Shown here piece after piece: positions 51,201-59,762 of a stretch of DNA of 64,000 nucleotides. The position numbers were made by a program, and so were the translations under genes. This DNA is from Rhizobiaceae bacterium (GTDB lineage Bacteria > Pseudomonadota > Alphaproteobacteria > Rhizobiales > Rhizobiaceae), in the NCBI GenBank assembly GCA_029233925.1, contig JARGOX010000003.1:254370-318369 (forward strand), given 5' to 3'. Positions within the stretch are counted from its first letter, which is position 1. Each line of letters starts with the position of its first letter. The notes beneath the pieces are model-generated. The model searched no databases and was not told the DNA's origin. It saw only the letters and a program-made list of their open reading frames with translations.

Positions 51201-54200
51201 TCAAGGCGGCTGACCTCCCGCGCAAAATCACGTGATGCTTCACCAAAAACCCATTCAAGGTCCGGCGTCTGATATTTGCGCGCCACCTCAAGGACCGCAG
51301 CGCGCGTATTGGCAACGATGGTCAGCAGGGAAAATTCCTTGGTCTCCAGGGGCTTCAGCCGCATGCGGATCTGTAGCGCCATGATCGGATCGAGTGTCCA
51401 GCCCGTGGACCGGGACAGGCCCTCGCGCAACCCGCGTGGAGAGTCCATGGTGCCGTTGCGTCCGATGAAGTTCCCGCGCTCGGTTTCATAGGAGGAAATC
51501 CCGATATCCGGGTCATCAGTCAGAAGTTTGTGCAACAGGACCGGATACTGCATCTCGGGACGGCGCGGCCTGCGTTCAAACAACAGTCCATCCTGATCCG
51601 GCAGGTATGTACTGCCGACAAACATCTTGCTGAATGCAGGGTGCCGTTCATCATCAAGAGGCGGTGCCAACACCACCTCCGCATAGGTGGTAAACTCAAT
51701 GACCCGTTCGACATCCTGCTCATTCGTCACGGTGATATGGCGAATTTCAACATCATCGCCCGGCGCCACCGTTGCTTCCATATGCGTCGTGAGGCCGTGT
51801 TCTCGCCGAAGCATCTCTACTTTGTGCTGGTGAAAAATTGTATTTTCACTCCCGCTCGCAGTATCTGTCGGGCGCCGTCCCACTGACCAGAGCAATTTGC
51901 TCCGCACATCATGCACATAGAGCCAATAGCCGTGCGCATCACGGGTGGGGTCCGGGAGCCAGCGCGTCAATGCCATCTGGTTCCAGCTCAGCCCTCCGCC
52001 GCCGGCCTCGGAAAGCCTCATGGACATACGGCCATTCCCGATCAGATGGGATTGCGGAACCGTGGCGGCCGATGAGGGAATCCAGGGCGCAAGATGGGGC
52101 AGATCTCTGGTTTGTGCACCTGTATCCCATGCTTCATCCACGCGGCCTAATTCGGTCGGCAGACCCCACGGTATTCTTTCCTGCAAGAGGTATTCAACTG
52201 CTCTCAGTCGCTTCTCCTGGAGAACACGCCTGATGAGCACGTCACCGCCCAACACATTTGAAATGGCTGCAATTGTCATCCCGTGATGATGGGCCATGTA
52301 GGTTTTGACAGGAACAAAACCGCCACGCCTGGGAGCACGGTCGGGCGTAAAATCCAGCGCATCAAAAAATCCGTAGGTACCTGACGCGCCTGTATCCTTC
52401 AGAAGTTGCAGGTTTTCTACCGCCGCACCCGGCCAGACACATAAGGCAAGGGCGCTGGCGTAGGGGGCGACGACAAGATCATTGGTAAGTCCGCGGCGAA
52501 TACCCAGGCCAGGCGCGCCGAAAGCGCGATACTGATAATTGCCCTCTGCATCGGTCACCCCGAAAGCCGATTCGGAAATGCCCCACGGCACACCACGATC
52601 CCTGGCATATCTGCGCTGATACGTGACAGCCGTCGACTCGCTTTCGCCCAGCAACGTGTCACGTTTTCCAGGCAGGAACAGCGGCGGCATGAGGTATTCG
52701 AACATGGAACCGTTCCACGACAGGATGGACGGCTTGCCGTCCAGACGTGTTATCGGTCTTCCGAGATAGAACCAGTGCTCCATTGGCACGTCGAGCTTGG
52801 CAATCGCAAAAAAACTTGCAAGCCTGGCCTCGGTTGCCAGGAGGTCGTAACAGCTGGCATCCAAATGACCGCTGCTCAAATTGAACCCGATCCGAAACAG
52901 ACGGACCTCCGGATCATACAAAAACACGAAATTCATGCCGTAGGCGATCCCGTCTGCCCTCCTGGCAATCTCGACAAGATCTGCCTGCAAGGATTGTTGC
53001 GCTTCCAGCCCGTCCCCGATCGAGATTTTCAGTGCCTCCAGCCATGCCGATACAGGGCTGTCTGCTGGTTCCTGGCGCTGAGCTGCGTCAATCATCGCCT
53101 GACAACGGCTTTGATTGTCCTGAGTGGGAGCGATCGGGTGAAGGCATTCGAGCAGACCAACGATCAGATTTTCCTGCCCTGCAGGCGAATCTTCAAGTAT
53201 TTTCAACCAGGGCAGGAACATGTCGAAGTCCCGGCGCATCGCCCGAAGATGGTGTTCGAAACGTTCCAGCCAGACGTGGAGATCGCTCAGCGCCTGCGAT
53301 GCGGGCGCATCAGCTGTTTTCAGCGCCGCACCAATGGTCTTCTCGAATTGCGGCCAGAAGTGATTGCTGAGTTGATCGAGGATGGCTTGCCATTGCTCCG
53401 GCGAATCCGCGGCATCGGATAGATGCTTGCGAAAAACCTTTTCGGACGTCTCGATCTCATCGGAATTCGACAATTGGTGCAGTGCATCCAGCAAGAGGTC
53501 AAACGCGCAGCCCAGCCCGTTCCACAGCCTTTGCTCCGTGACAGGCCGGACAGCGGATTCAAGGCAGCCGTTTTTCAAGGCCAGCAGACATATGGCCAGG
53601 TTGCCACTGTCAACGGTTGAAACATAACGTGGCTCAAGCGGTTGAAGGTTGCGTGTATCATACCAGTTGAGGATATGACCGCGATAGGTTTCCATCCGGC
53701 CCAGGGTATCAAGAACGTGCCGGGCCCGCGATGCGAGGTCAGCTGTGCCAATGAAACCGAAGTCCCGCGCAGAAAGAGCAGAAACAAGATACAGGCCGAT
53801 ATTGGTCGGCGAGGTACGATGGGCAACCACCCCGTTCGGGTCTTCCTGATAATTGTCTGGTGGCAGCCAATTGTCCTCGGGACCGGCAAAGGTTTCGAAA
53901 TAGTGCCAGGTTCGCCGCGCAACATGCAGCAGGAAACGCGACTGATCTTCATCCAGTATTTCCTTGCGCAACAGGCGCGGCTTGCCGGACCAGGCCGCGA
54001 CTTCAGGAGCGACGAACCACAAAAAAAGCACCGGCGCCGCTGGCAGCAGCGCGGCCTGATCATACAGCATCAGGTCAATGGCAACGGCCACAGAGAACAG
54101 GGAGGAAGGCCACATGAATCGCCAGGCGGCCATGCGAGGATTGAGGTTGGAAACACCTGCAGCCGTGTCGGCAGCAGTGCGCCATTCAAGCAGGTGCCGC

Positions 54201-56650
54201 CGGCTTACCTTCAGTCGCCAGAGGGTACGGAAGATTGCATCAAGAGAAATTTGTGTATCGCTGACAAGAAATGCAATCGACAGGAACCAACGCCCACCGC
54301 GTTCCTTGAGCCGGTATACCATGTCACCGAAGAATTCCCGCTGCAGAGCTCTTGCCAGTCCTGTAAACAGTTCTCCCAGCAGATAGATGCCTGGCGCCGC
54401 AACCGCCAGCAGCGTCCACAGCCACGCATTGCCCGGCAGGACAATCCAACCGCCAACAAGGAACAGGAGCAAAGCAGGGGGAACAAGGCTGCGCCGCAGA
54501 TTATCAATGATCTTCCAGCGATCCAGTGCTGAAAGTGGGTTCTTTGCTTTCACACCTGCGCCCATGGGCACTTTTCCCGCAAGCCAGGGAATCAGCTGCC
54601 AGTCACCGCGCAACCACCGGTACAGGCGTTGTGCGTATTCAGAATAAGTGGAAGGAAAACTTTCATACAGGACGATATTGGTCACAAGTGCCGTGCGGCA
54701 GAACAGACCTTCAAACAGGTCATGGCTCAAAATGGCGTTTTCCGGCACGCGGTTCTGCAGGCAGCGTTGCACAGTTGCCACATCATAAATACCTTTGCCG
54801 ACGAATATCCCGGTCCCGAACATATCCTGGTACACATCCGACACGGCATTGGTATAGATATCAATCGCTGTATCGCCCGAACAAAGATGCGAAAACGGCG
54901 TTTCCAAACTGACGGACGGGAGAATTTCTATTCGTGGCTGCAGGATTGAATATCCAGAAGCAACACGTCCTGTATCCTCGTCATAAACTGCTGCATTCAA
55001 CGGATGCGCCAACGTTCCGACCATCTGGGCCGCAGTGCCCGGCGGCAACATCGTATCGGCATCCAGAGTGATAACAAAACGGCACTGCCGCAAGGCATCC
55101 GTCTCCCCGATGCAGATTGAAAAATCATCGGGTTGGCCACCAAGCACAACATTGTTGAACTGCTCAAGCTTGCCGCGTTTGCGCTCCCACCCCATCCAGC
55201 ATCCCTCCGCCGCATTGTAACGTCGCGAGCGATGCATCAAAAAGAACGGGCTTGCACTGGTCCCTCCATGGCGGGCATTGAGGTTGCGAATCTCCGCGAC
55301 GAGCGCCCCCTCGATTTCCCCGTCGCTGGGCAGTTTCTCCTGTGCTGCGTCCGATAAATCGCTCAAAAGAACATATTTCAGATTCGGATCGGGGTTTGCC
55401 AGCCAACGGGTTTCCAACAATTCGACAATACCGCGGATCGCCGCAGCATTCGAAATGATAAACGGCACAACGACGGCGGCAGAACAATTGTCCGGAATAC
55501 TTTTGCGAAAATCGAGCGCCGGAAGTGTCACTGGTGCTATTAAAAAGGGTATCAGCCAATGGACAACCGAAACACTCAACACAGATGCGGGAAGCAGCGA
55601 AAGAAGAATCCCGACAATCCAGGTCCAGACGGGTGCGTCGATCGAAGCCAGATGGATGATGGGAACGGCCAGGGCAAGCAGAACCACCAATAGGAGAGCC
55701 AGAACATAACCGATCTGTCGATAGGGTCGAAACCGGCGGCCAAGCCATTCACCAAGCGGCATTTTATAAGACGCACGCTTTTCAATCTCCGAACGCCCCT
55801 CCCCGATCAGCCAGTATCCCACATGATTTCTGGGTCCCTTCTGTGCACCATCCAGAGACAGTTCCAGCGCCAATCTCGCAATTTCGACATCCGTGAGGCT
55901 GGATCCATCGGCAAGATGCTCGACAATCTTGCGGTAGTTGTCACGTGTGCTGAAATTCATGTGCGCATAGACTTCAGCCGGATCATCCTTCAATGTTGCT
56001 TCAACAGGGCTGACCTGATCGAAGAAATCCTGCCAGGTAATGGCATGAACAGCACTCAGATTGGTGATGGCGCGGGCGACCAGATCGGCTGGCTCTCCAG
56101 CCACATCCTGACTACTTGGGACAAATGGCGGTTTAAGCTTTTCATCAAGCTGCAAAAAAGCGACCGCCAAAATCTCCAGATTTGCCAATCGGATCATCGA
56201 TGGCAAAGCCCAGAGCTCTGACGTCGACAGCAACGCAACCTGCTGGTAACCCCGCACATATTGCACGATATGGTGCATGGAAAGCTGCACACCTTCACGC
56301 GCTGACAGGGCACAAGCGATTTCAAATACCCGCGGTGTGGTGCCACCCAATGCATTTTCAACGACGGACAGTCGTTCAAAAAAATTCGGCGGAAGCCCCT
56401 CCGTCACCTGTTTTATGGCACGCATGACCTGATAGTCATTGTCCAGAAGCCAATCGGCCGCTCTTGAATGCGATGCATCCGGATCCCGGCAGTATTCGCG
56501 CAGCATAGCCAGCCAGTCGAGCAGTTTTTGACGATGCGTGTAAATATCCAGTTCCGGTCGCAAATCGGTCTTGATTGCGAGCGACTGCGCCAGCCTGCGG
56601 GCCGAACTTTTCAGCTCTGCATCCCGTCCAATACTGCTATCATCCATCAT
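48239..56650 (-). CDS. ndvB: Cyclic beta-1,2-glucan synthase
   Basis: 2803 residues, close to the length of NdvB/Cgs (about 2830-2870). In order: a cytoplasmic N-terminal part, two closely spaced membrane segments (about 313-335 and 345-370), a GT84 glycosyltransferase domain with DxD in TLDADTMLPPG (near residue 532) and QxxRW in QRLYRWLRGDWQ (near 679), further membrane segments (about 730-900), the glucoamylase-like domain, and a C-terminal GH94-type phosphorylase with GTGDWNDGMDR (near 2483). It makes, cyclises and trims periplasmic beta-1,2-glucan from UDP-glucose. The start codon overlaps the upstream stress-protein stop by 4 bp (56647-56650). Confidence 0.97.
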   Translation of the reverse strand: MMDDSSIGRDAELKSSARRLAQSLAIKTDLRPELDIYTHRQKLLDWLAMLREYCRDPDASHSRAADWLLDNDYQVMRAIKQVTEGLPPNFFERLSVVENALGGTTPRVFEIACALSAREGVQLSMHHIVQYVRGYQQVALLSTSELWALPSMIRLANLEILAVAFLQLDEKLKPPFVPSSQDVAGEPADLVARAITNLSAVHAITWQDFFDQVSPVEATLKDDPAEVYAHMNFSTRDNYRKIVEHLADGSSLTDVEIARLALELSLDGAQKGPRNHVGYWLIGEGRSEIEKRASYKMPLGEWLGRRFRPYRQIGYVLALLLVVLLALAVPIIHLASIDAPVWTWIVGILLSLLPASVLSVSVVHWLIPFLIAPVTLPALDFRKSIPDNCSAAVVVPFIISNAAAIRGIVELLETRWLANPDPNLKYVLLSDLSDAAQEKLPSDGEIEGALVAEIRNLNARHGGTSASPFFLMHRSRRYNAAEGCWMGWERKRGKLEQFNNVVLGGQPDDFSICIGETDALRQCRFVITLDADTMLPPGTAAQMVGTLAHPLNAAVYDEDTGRVASGYSILQPRIEILPSVSLETPFSHLCSGDTAIDIYTNAVSDVYQDMFGTGIFVGKGIYDVATVQRCLQNRVPENAILSHDLFEGLFCRTALVTNIVLYESFPSTYSEYAQRLYRWLRGDWQLIPWLAGKVPMGAGVKAKNPLSALDRWKIIDNLRRSLVPPALLLFLVGGWIVLPGNAWLWTLLAVAAPGIYLLGELFTGLARALQREFFGDMVYRLKERGGRWFLSIAFLVSDTQISLDAIFRTLWRLKVSRRHLLEWRTAADTAAGVSNLNPRMAAWRFMWPSSLFSVAVAIDLMLYDQAALLPAAPVLFLWFVAPEVAAWSGKPRLLRKEILDEDQSRFLLHVARRTWHYFETFAGPEDNWLPPDNYQEDPNGVVAHRTSPTNIGLYLVSALSARDFGFIGTADLASRARHVLDTLGRMETYRGHILNWYDTRNLQPLEPRYVSTVDSGNLAICLLALKNGCLESAVRPVTEQRLWNGLGCAFDLLLDALHQLSNSDEIETSEKVFRKHLSDAADSPEQWQAILDQLSNHFWPQFEKTIGAALKTADAPASQALSDLHVWLERFEHHLRAMRRDFDMFLPWLKILEDSPAGQENLIVGLLECLHPIAPTQDNQSRCQAMIDAAQRQEPADSPVSAWLEALKISIGDGLEAQQSLQADLVEIARRADGIAYGMNFVFLYDPEVRLFRIGFNLSSGHLDASCYDLLATEARLASFFAIAKLDVPMEHWFYLGRPITRLDGKPSILSWNGSMFEYLMPPLFLPGKRDTLLGESESTAVTYQRRYARDRGVPWGISESAFGVTDAEGNYQYRAFGAPGLGIRRGLTNDLVVAPYASALALCVWPGAAVENLQLLKDTGASGTYGFFDALDFTPDRAPRRGGFVPVKTYMAHHHGMTIAAISNVLGGDVLIRRVLQEKRLRAVEYLLQERIPWGLPTELGRVDEAWDTGAQTRDLPHLAPWIPSSAATVPQSHLIGNGRMSMRLSEAGGGGLSWNQMALTRWLPDPTRDAHGYWLYVHDVRSKLLWSVGRRPTDTASGSENTIFHQHKVEMLRREHGLTTHMEATVAPGDDVEIRHITVTNEQDVERVIEFTTYAEVVLAPPLDDERHPAFSKMFVGSTYLPDQDGLLFERRPRRPEMQYPVLLHKLLTDDPDIGISSYETERGNFIGRNGTMDSPRGLREGLSRSTGWTLDPIMALQIRMRLKPLETKEFSLLTIVANTRAAVLEVARKYQTPDLEWVFGEASRDFAREVSRLEIDPRRLPELQALSSLLVHPSSRLREPPASLEANRFGQPDLWRFGISGDLPILLMRIGDEEGSALLDLLVRAQQLWRHSGLQADIVMLRTGTAGYEEPVRDRILSILRDAHAYGFLGRSGGIHLLSESHMDADSRKAIEAAAHVVLHEGHEALAETLDRVLERRGVPPRFEPPVPARFETTVPLARPEGLEFDNGYGGFDTNKKEYVIHLEPGMHTPAPWCNVLANDTFGSIVTEAGLGFTWAINSGENRLTPWSNDPVMETPGEVLYLRDEATADVWSVSPAPRSHETACQISHGLGYTTWKQHSHALEQEMLAFVPVDDPVKIVRLRLQNTSGQSRRITATYYAEWLLGALGSTAKPHILCTYDPGLHAILANNGWNPEFAARLAFLAASKPPHSVSGDRQEFLGHEGGPDDPAALRHWDLGGGFPPGGDACAAYQVHLELIAGQTAEVIFVLGQGADRAETEALIRRWQQPDKVEMAFEALRQSWKIRLDTVQVTTPDPAFDLMVNQWLPYQTLSSRVMARAGFYQAGGAFGFRDQLQDSLALLHSEPARVRAHILRSASHQFEEGDALHWWHPPFGRGVRTRCSDDYLWLVYVTGRYIEATGDTSILEVDVPFLCGPELRPDQQDLYAHFATGETQSLFEHCARALDRMVVTGRHGLPLIGTGDWNDGMDRVGMNGQGESVWLAWFQIAIVGKFGSIADKHGDKSRADGWRLHAQNLKLAIDENAWDGAWFIRAFDDNGEAWGSQMAEECQIDSIAQSWSVLSGLPVEDRMRTAVASAAKRLVNDDKRLIKLLDPPFHHTMRDPGYIKAYPPGIRENGGQYTHAAVWLGLAFAGLDDGDTAWRLFDIINPIRRAAKKIEAERYAREPYVLTGDVSALESKEGLGGWSWYTGAAGWTWQLGVEGILGLKLVAGAIQVDPCLPEKWGGAQLTLKNTRGSINITIEDPEHVGKGVLWITADGKRLRGSSIRFPGKNRSRNVVVRLG

Positions 56651-57675
56651 CCGGCGGATCCAAGTGGCCGCCGCGCGCCCTTCGATTCAGCGCTTGAGTA
56701 AATATGATCTGCACCAACGACACCTGGCGTTCGCACCATCAGGACAGGAATATGCGAGCGGCTCAGAATGAACCGCGATACGTCTCCGGAAGGCACATCG
56801 CCATATCCGCTATGACCGTGAGATGACATCACAAGAAGATCAGCCGACTGAACAATGATCGCCTCGGCCAGAAGACGCCGCACATCTCCATTCTTGAGAA
56901 TCACAGTACGAACGACCACGTCACAATTGGCCAGGGATTGCCGTATCCGATCAAGATATTTCCGTGCGGCCAGATCATTTCGTTGCGACAATTGCCTGTA
57001 AAGTTCGACATCCTCAGGTTCAAGAGCCACATTCCGCAGGAATTCCGGTGTTGGTGTCGCGTGGATCAGGATCAGTTCGGCATTCTGATGGACCGCAATC
57101 CGCACGGCCGTGGAAATTGCACTTTCCGAACGCGGGGACCCGTCCAGAGAAACCAGTATTCGGCGGTAGATTGCCTCTTCCACCTCGGGAACGGCCGAAG
57201 GAACAAGCAGGATGGAACTGGCGGAATTCTCCAACACACCTCGGGCCGTTTCTCCGATATGATCCGCAACCAGATCATCATTGCTGCACAGCGCTGTAAT
57301 ATCGCTCACCCGGCCAGCGGTACATTCGCCTATCTGATCGGCAGATCGACCTTCCAGCAATTTGACTGCGATTTTATCTGCTTCATCACCGAACCGTTTC
57401 GCCAGCCGGGAAACATACATATGCGCTTGCCTTTTGCGAATATCCCACTCCACCGGATCGAATGGTGCATGTGATTTTCCGGGCTCAACGACGTGAAGCA
57501 AAGACAGTGCGCCACCGAGCGCCTGTGCTATTGCGCGCGCATGGGGAACGACCCGGGCCGAAACCGACGACGTGTCGACACAGGCAAAAACCCGCAGCGT
57601 TTGGTTGCTCGCAACTCTGATCGGAACAGATGGCTTCTCGCAAACAGTTTGTTTTGCTGTGGAACTCTTCGACAT
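56647..57675 (-). CDS. Tandem universal stress protein (UspA-type, two domains)
   Basis: 342 residues from ATG 57673-57675 (MSKSSTAKQTVCEKPSVPIR); a longer frame upstream has no similarity. Two Usp domains are visible: residues about 30-175 (LRVFACVDTSSVSARVVPHA...NSASSILLVPS) and about 185-320 (YRRILVSLDGSPRSESAIST...ADLLVMSSHGHSGYGDVPSG). The second has the ATP-binding G-x2-G-x9-G(S/T)-like loop (GHSGYGDVPSGDVSRFILSR); the first is degenerate. The gene overlaps ndvB by 4 bp, so translation of NdvB may depend on this protein. Glucan levels respond to osmotic stress, so a stress protein in the same transcript makes sense. The ribosome binding site is partly within an inverted repeat. Confidence 0.9.
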   Translation of the reverse strand: MSKSSTAKQTVCEKPSVPIRVASNQTLRVFACVDTSSVSARVVPHARAIAQALGGALSLLHVVEPGKSHAPFDPVEWDIRKRQAHMYVSRLAKRFGDEADKIAVKLLEGRSADQIGECTAGRVSDITALCSNDDLVADHIGETARGVLENSASSILLVPSAVPEVEEAIYRRILVSLDGSPRSESAISTAVRIAVHQNAELILIHATPTPEFLRNVALEPEDVELYRQLSQRNDLAARKYLDRIRQSLANCDVVVRTVILKNGDVRRLLAEAIIVQSADLLVMSSHGHSGYGDVPSGDVSRFILSRSHIPVLMVRTPGVVGADHIYSSAESKGARRPLGSAG

Positions 57676-57684
57676 AGAATAATC

Positions 57685-57701
57685 TCCATTTTGAAAATGG
57701 A
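57685..57701 (-). promoter_or_regulatory. Inverted repeat overlapping the stress-protein ribosome binding site
   Basis: TCCATTTT (57685-57692) and AAAATGGA (57694-57701) are perfect complements around G. In the minus-strand mRNA they give a 7-bp A/U-rich hairpin with a three-base loop whose 3' arm ends in UGGA of the Shine-Dalgarno element, 10 nt from the start codon. It may limit translation or act as a temperature-sensitive element. This is inference. Confidence 0.4.
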
Positions 57702-57956
57702 TCAACGGACAGGCGCAAAATCGCATCTCCGTAATCTCTATAATCCTGCTTTTGGTGTATCGCTGCGGTGCATCAGGTCTTTTCCGGGCCGAGCATGGAA
57801 GCAGAACCGGCTCAGTATCCACCTTAAAAACGGCATCACGTTGACATCGATCAATCTGCAACGGAAACGTGCAAGGCGAAGATAAGTTCCCTCATGACCG
57901 CAGACATTTATATTGCGGAAAGACGCACCTGACCGTGCGCAATTCAAATGATCAGA

Positions 57957-58883
57957 TCATGACCCGCCATCATCGACAAACAGGGCTTCAACGTCCTTGC
58001 GTCGGCACAATTGTGTTCCCGATGTCATGACCGCGGCGGCACCAGCGGCAACGCCGTAGCGAAATGCATGGGTGATGGGATGGCCTGTGGCCAGCGAAAA
58101 GACCATGGCACCGACAAAACTGTCGCCTGCCCCGACGGCGGAATGCACCCTGACATGCCTTGTCGGTAGTCGTATGACACCGTCCCTGTTGGCCAGAAAG
58201 GCACCTTCCACTCCCATCGATACAGCCACGTGGTCAGCACCGCCGGACTTTACAATATCAAGTGCCGCCTGCCTGGCGCCATCTTCGTCCAATTTGGTTC
58301 CCGAAAGCTTTTCCAGCTCCCCAAGGCTGGGTTTGACCAGAAAAACATGGGACATTGAAAGCGTTTCACGCAGGGCAGGCCCCGATGTGTCGAGGATGAA
58401 ACGAATGTTTTTCCGCGCCGCAATCTGGGCAATTTTCGCATAGGTGTCATCAGGCAAGCCGCGTGGCAGACTGCCACTTGCAACAATATAGTCTCCTTCA
58501 AATTGTTCGATATGGGCGATCGCCTTGGCCAGCTCACCCACATCGACCAATGGCCCCTCCGGCACAAACCTGTATTCAAAGCCGGTCTGTTGTTCGTGAA
58601 CCATGTAGGCAATGCGGGTCGGCTCTGCGATCTGCACCCGGTGCCCATTGATGGACGTCTGCTTCAGGCCCTCCTCAAGCAAGGCACCGGTCGCACCGCC
58701 CGACAGAAAAACCGTTTCCACCGAGCCACCAAGTTCGACAATGACACGGGCAACATTGATACCGCCGCCTCCGGGATAGCACTTCTGGTCCCGCGTGCGG
58801 ATTTTCCGTGTTGGCTGCACGATGTCCGTTTCTGACGAGACATCAACTGCAGGATTGAGTGCAATGGTAAGAATACCATTCAT
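57957..58883 (-). CDS. pfkB: 1-phosphofructokinase/6-phosphofructokinase, PfkB family
   Basis: 308 residues of the ribokinase/PfkB family. ATG 58881-58883 gives MNGILTIALNPAVDVSSETD. Motifs include GGGGINVARVIVELGGSVE, IVASGSLPRGLP, DTSGPALRETL, FLVKPSLGELEKLSG and the catalytic-base signature SAVGAGDSFVGAMVF (Asp near residue 252). It phosphorylates fructose 6-phosphate (PfkB) or a related phosphosugar; tagatose 6-phosphate kinase is the near alternative. It lies 281 bp upstream of the stress protein on the same strand, so it is probably not in the same operon, and diverges from the ABC exporter genes. Confidence 0.9.
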   Translation of the reverse strand: MNGILTIALNPAVDVSSETDIVQPTRKIRTRDQKCYPGGGGINVARVIVELGGSVETVFLSGGATGALLEEGLKQTSINGHRVQIAEPTRIAYMVHEQQTGFEYRFVPEGPLVDVGELAKAIAHIEQFEGDYIVASGSLPRGLPDDTYAKIAQIAARKNIRFILDTSGPALRETLSMSHVFLVKPSLGELEKLSGTKLDEDGARQAALDIVKSGGADHVAVSMGVEGAFLANRDGVIRLPTRHVRVHSAVGAGDSFVGAMVFSLATGHPITHAFRYGVAAGAAAVMTSGTQLCRRKDVEALFVDDGGS

Positions 58884-59052
58884 TGTGACACCTCAAAATG
58901 TTTGGTTCGAACTGATAGTATCATTGCCGACCAATGCAGGCCTAATCTTCCTCACTCAATTCTACAATCCGGGTGAAATGTTCATTTGACCCGTATCAAT
59001 GCGGGGGTGCTTGCTACAGTCTATCTTTAGAAGAACATGGAAGGCACGATTG

Positions 59053-59760
59053 ATGAGCAAACCGGTTTTCCAGACACATGATCTGACAAAGATTTATCGT
59101 ACCGGCGATGTCGAGGTCCGGGCTCTCAATGGCGTTGATGTCACGCTCTATGAAGGCGAAATGACTGTTCTTCTGGGGCCATCGGGAAGCGGCAAGTCGA
59201 CCTTTCTCAACATTGTCGGCGGGCTTGATCGGGCAACCAGCGGCACAGTGCGTTTCAAGGATATGGAATTGACGTCTTGCAGCGAACGTCAGTTGACCCA
59301 ATATCGTCGCAACCATGTCGGGTTTGTATTTCAGTTCTACAATCTTATTCCCAGCCTCACCGCTTGGGAAAATGTCGCCATGGTAACCGAGATTGCCCGC
59401 GCGCCTATGACACCGGATGAAGCGCTGGCCATGGTCGGTCTGGAAAATCGCCAGACGCATTTTCCAGCGCAGATGTCCGGTGGTGAACAGCAGCGGGTTG
59501 CCATCGCGCGTGCCATTGCCAAACGGCCGGAAGTCCTGCTTTGCGACGAACCAACCGGTGCACTGGATTCCAAGACCGGTATTCTGGTTCTGGAGGCACT
59601 GGACAAGATCAACAGGGAACTGGGCACCACCACTGCAATCATCACCCACAATGCAGGCATTCAGGCGATCGCGCACCGTGTCGTGTCTTTCATTGATGGC
59701 AAAATTTCACAGACCCACGCCAATGAAATCCGCATCCAGCCAGCTGAAGTGGTCTGGTAA
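59053..59760 (+). CDS. ABC transporter ATP-binding protein (MacB/LolD type)
   Basis: 235 residues from ATG 59053 ([20 protein letters not shown]); earlier in-frame starts have no family match. Walker [14 protein letters not shown]-loop [20 protein letters not shown], signature [14 protein letters not shown], and Walker [12 protein letters not shown] are intact. It energises the FtsX-type permease encoded 2 bp downstream. Mechanotransmission transporters of this class move lipoproteins, peptides or toxic compounds across the envelope rather than importing sugars. Confidence 0.95.
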   Translation: MSKPVFQTHDLTKIYRTGDVEVRALNGVDVTLYEGEMTVLLGPSGSGKSTFLNIVGGLDRATSGTVRFKDMELTSCSERQLTQYRRNHVGFVFQFYNLIPSLTAWENVAMVTEIARAPMTPDEALAMVGLENRQTHFPAQMSGGEQQRVAIARAIAKRPEVLLCDEPTGALDSKTGILVLEALDKINRELGTTTAIITHNAGIQAIAHRVVSFIDGKISQTHANEIRIQPAEVVW

Positions 59761-59762
59761 CC

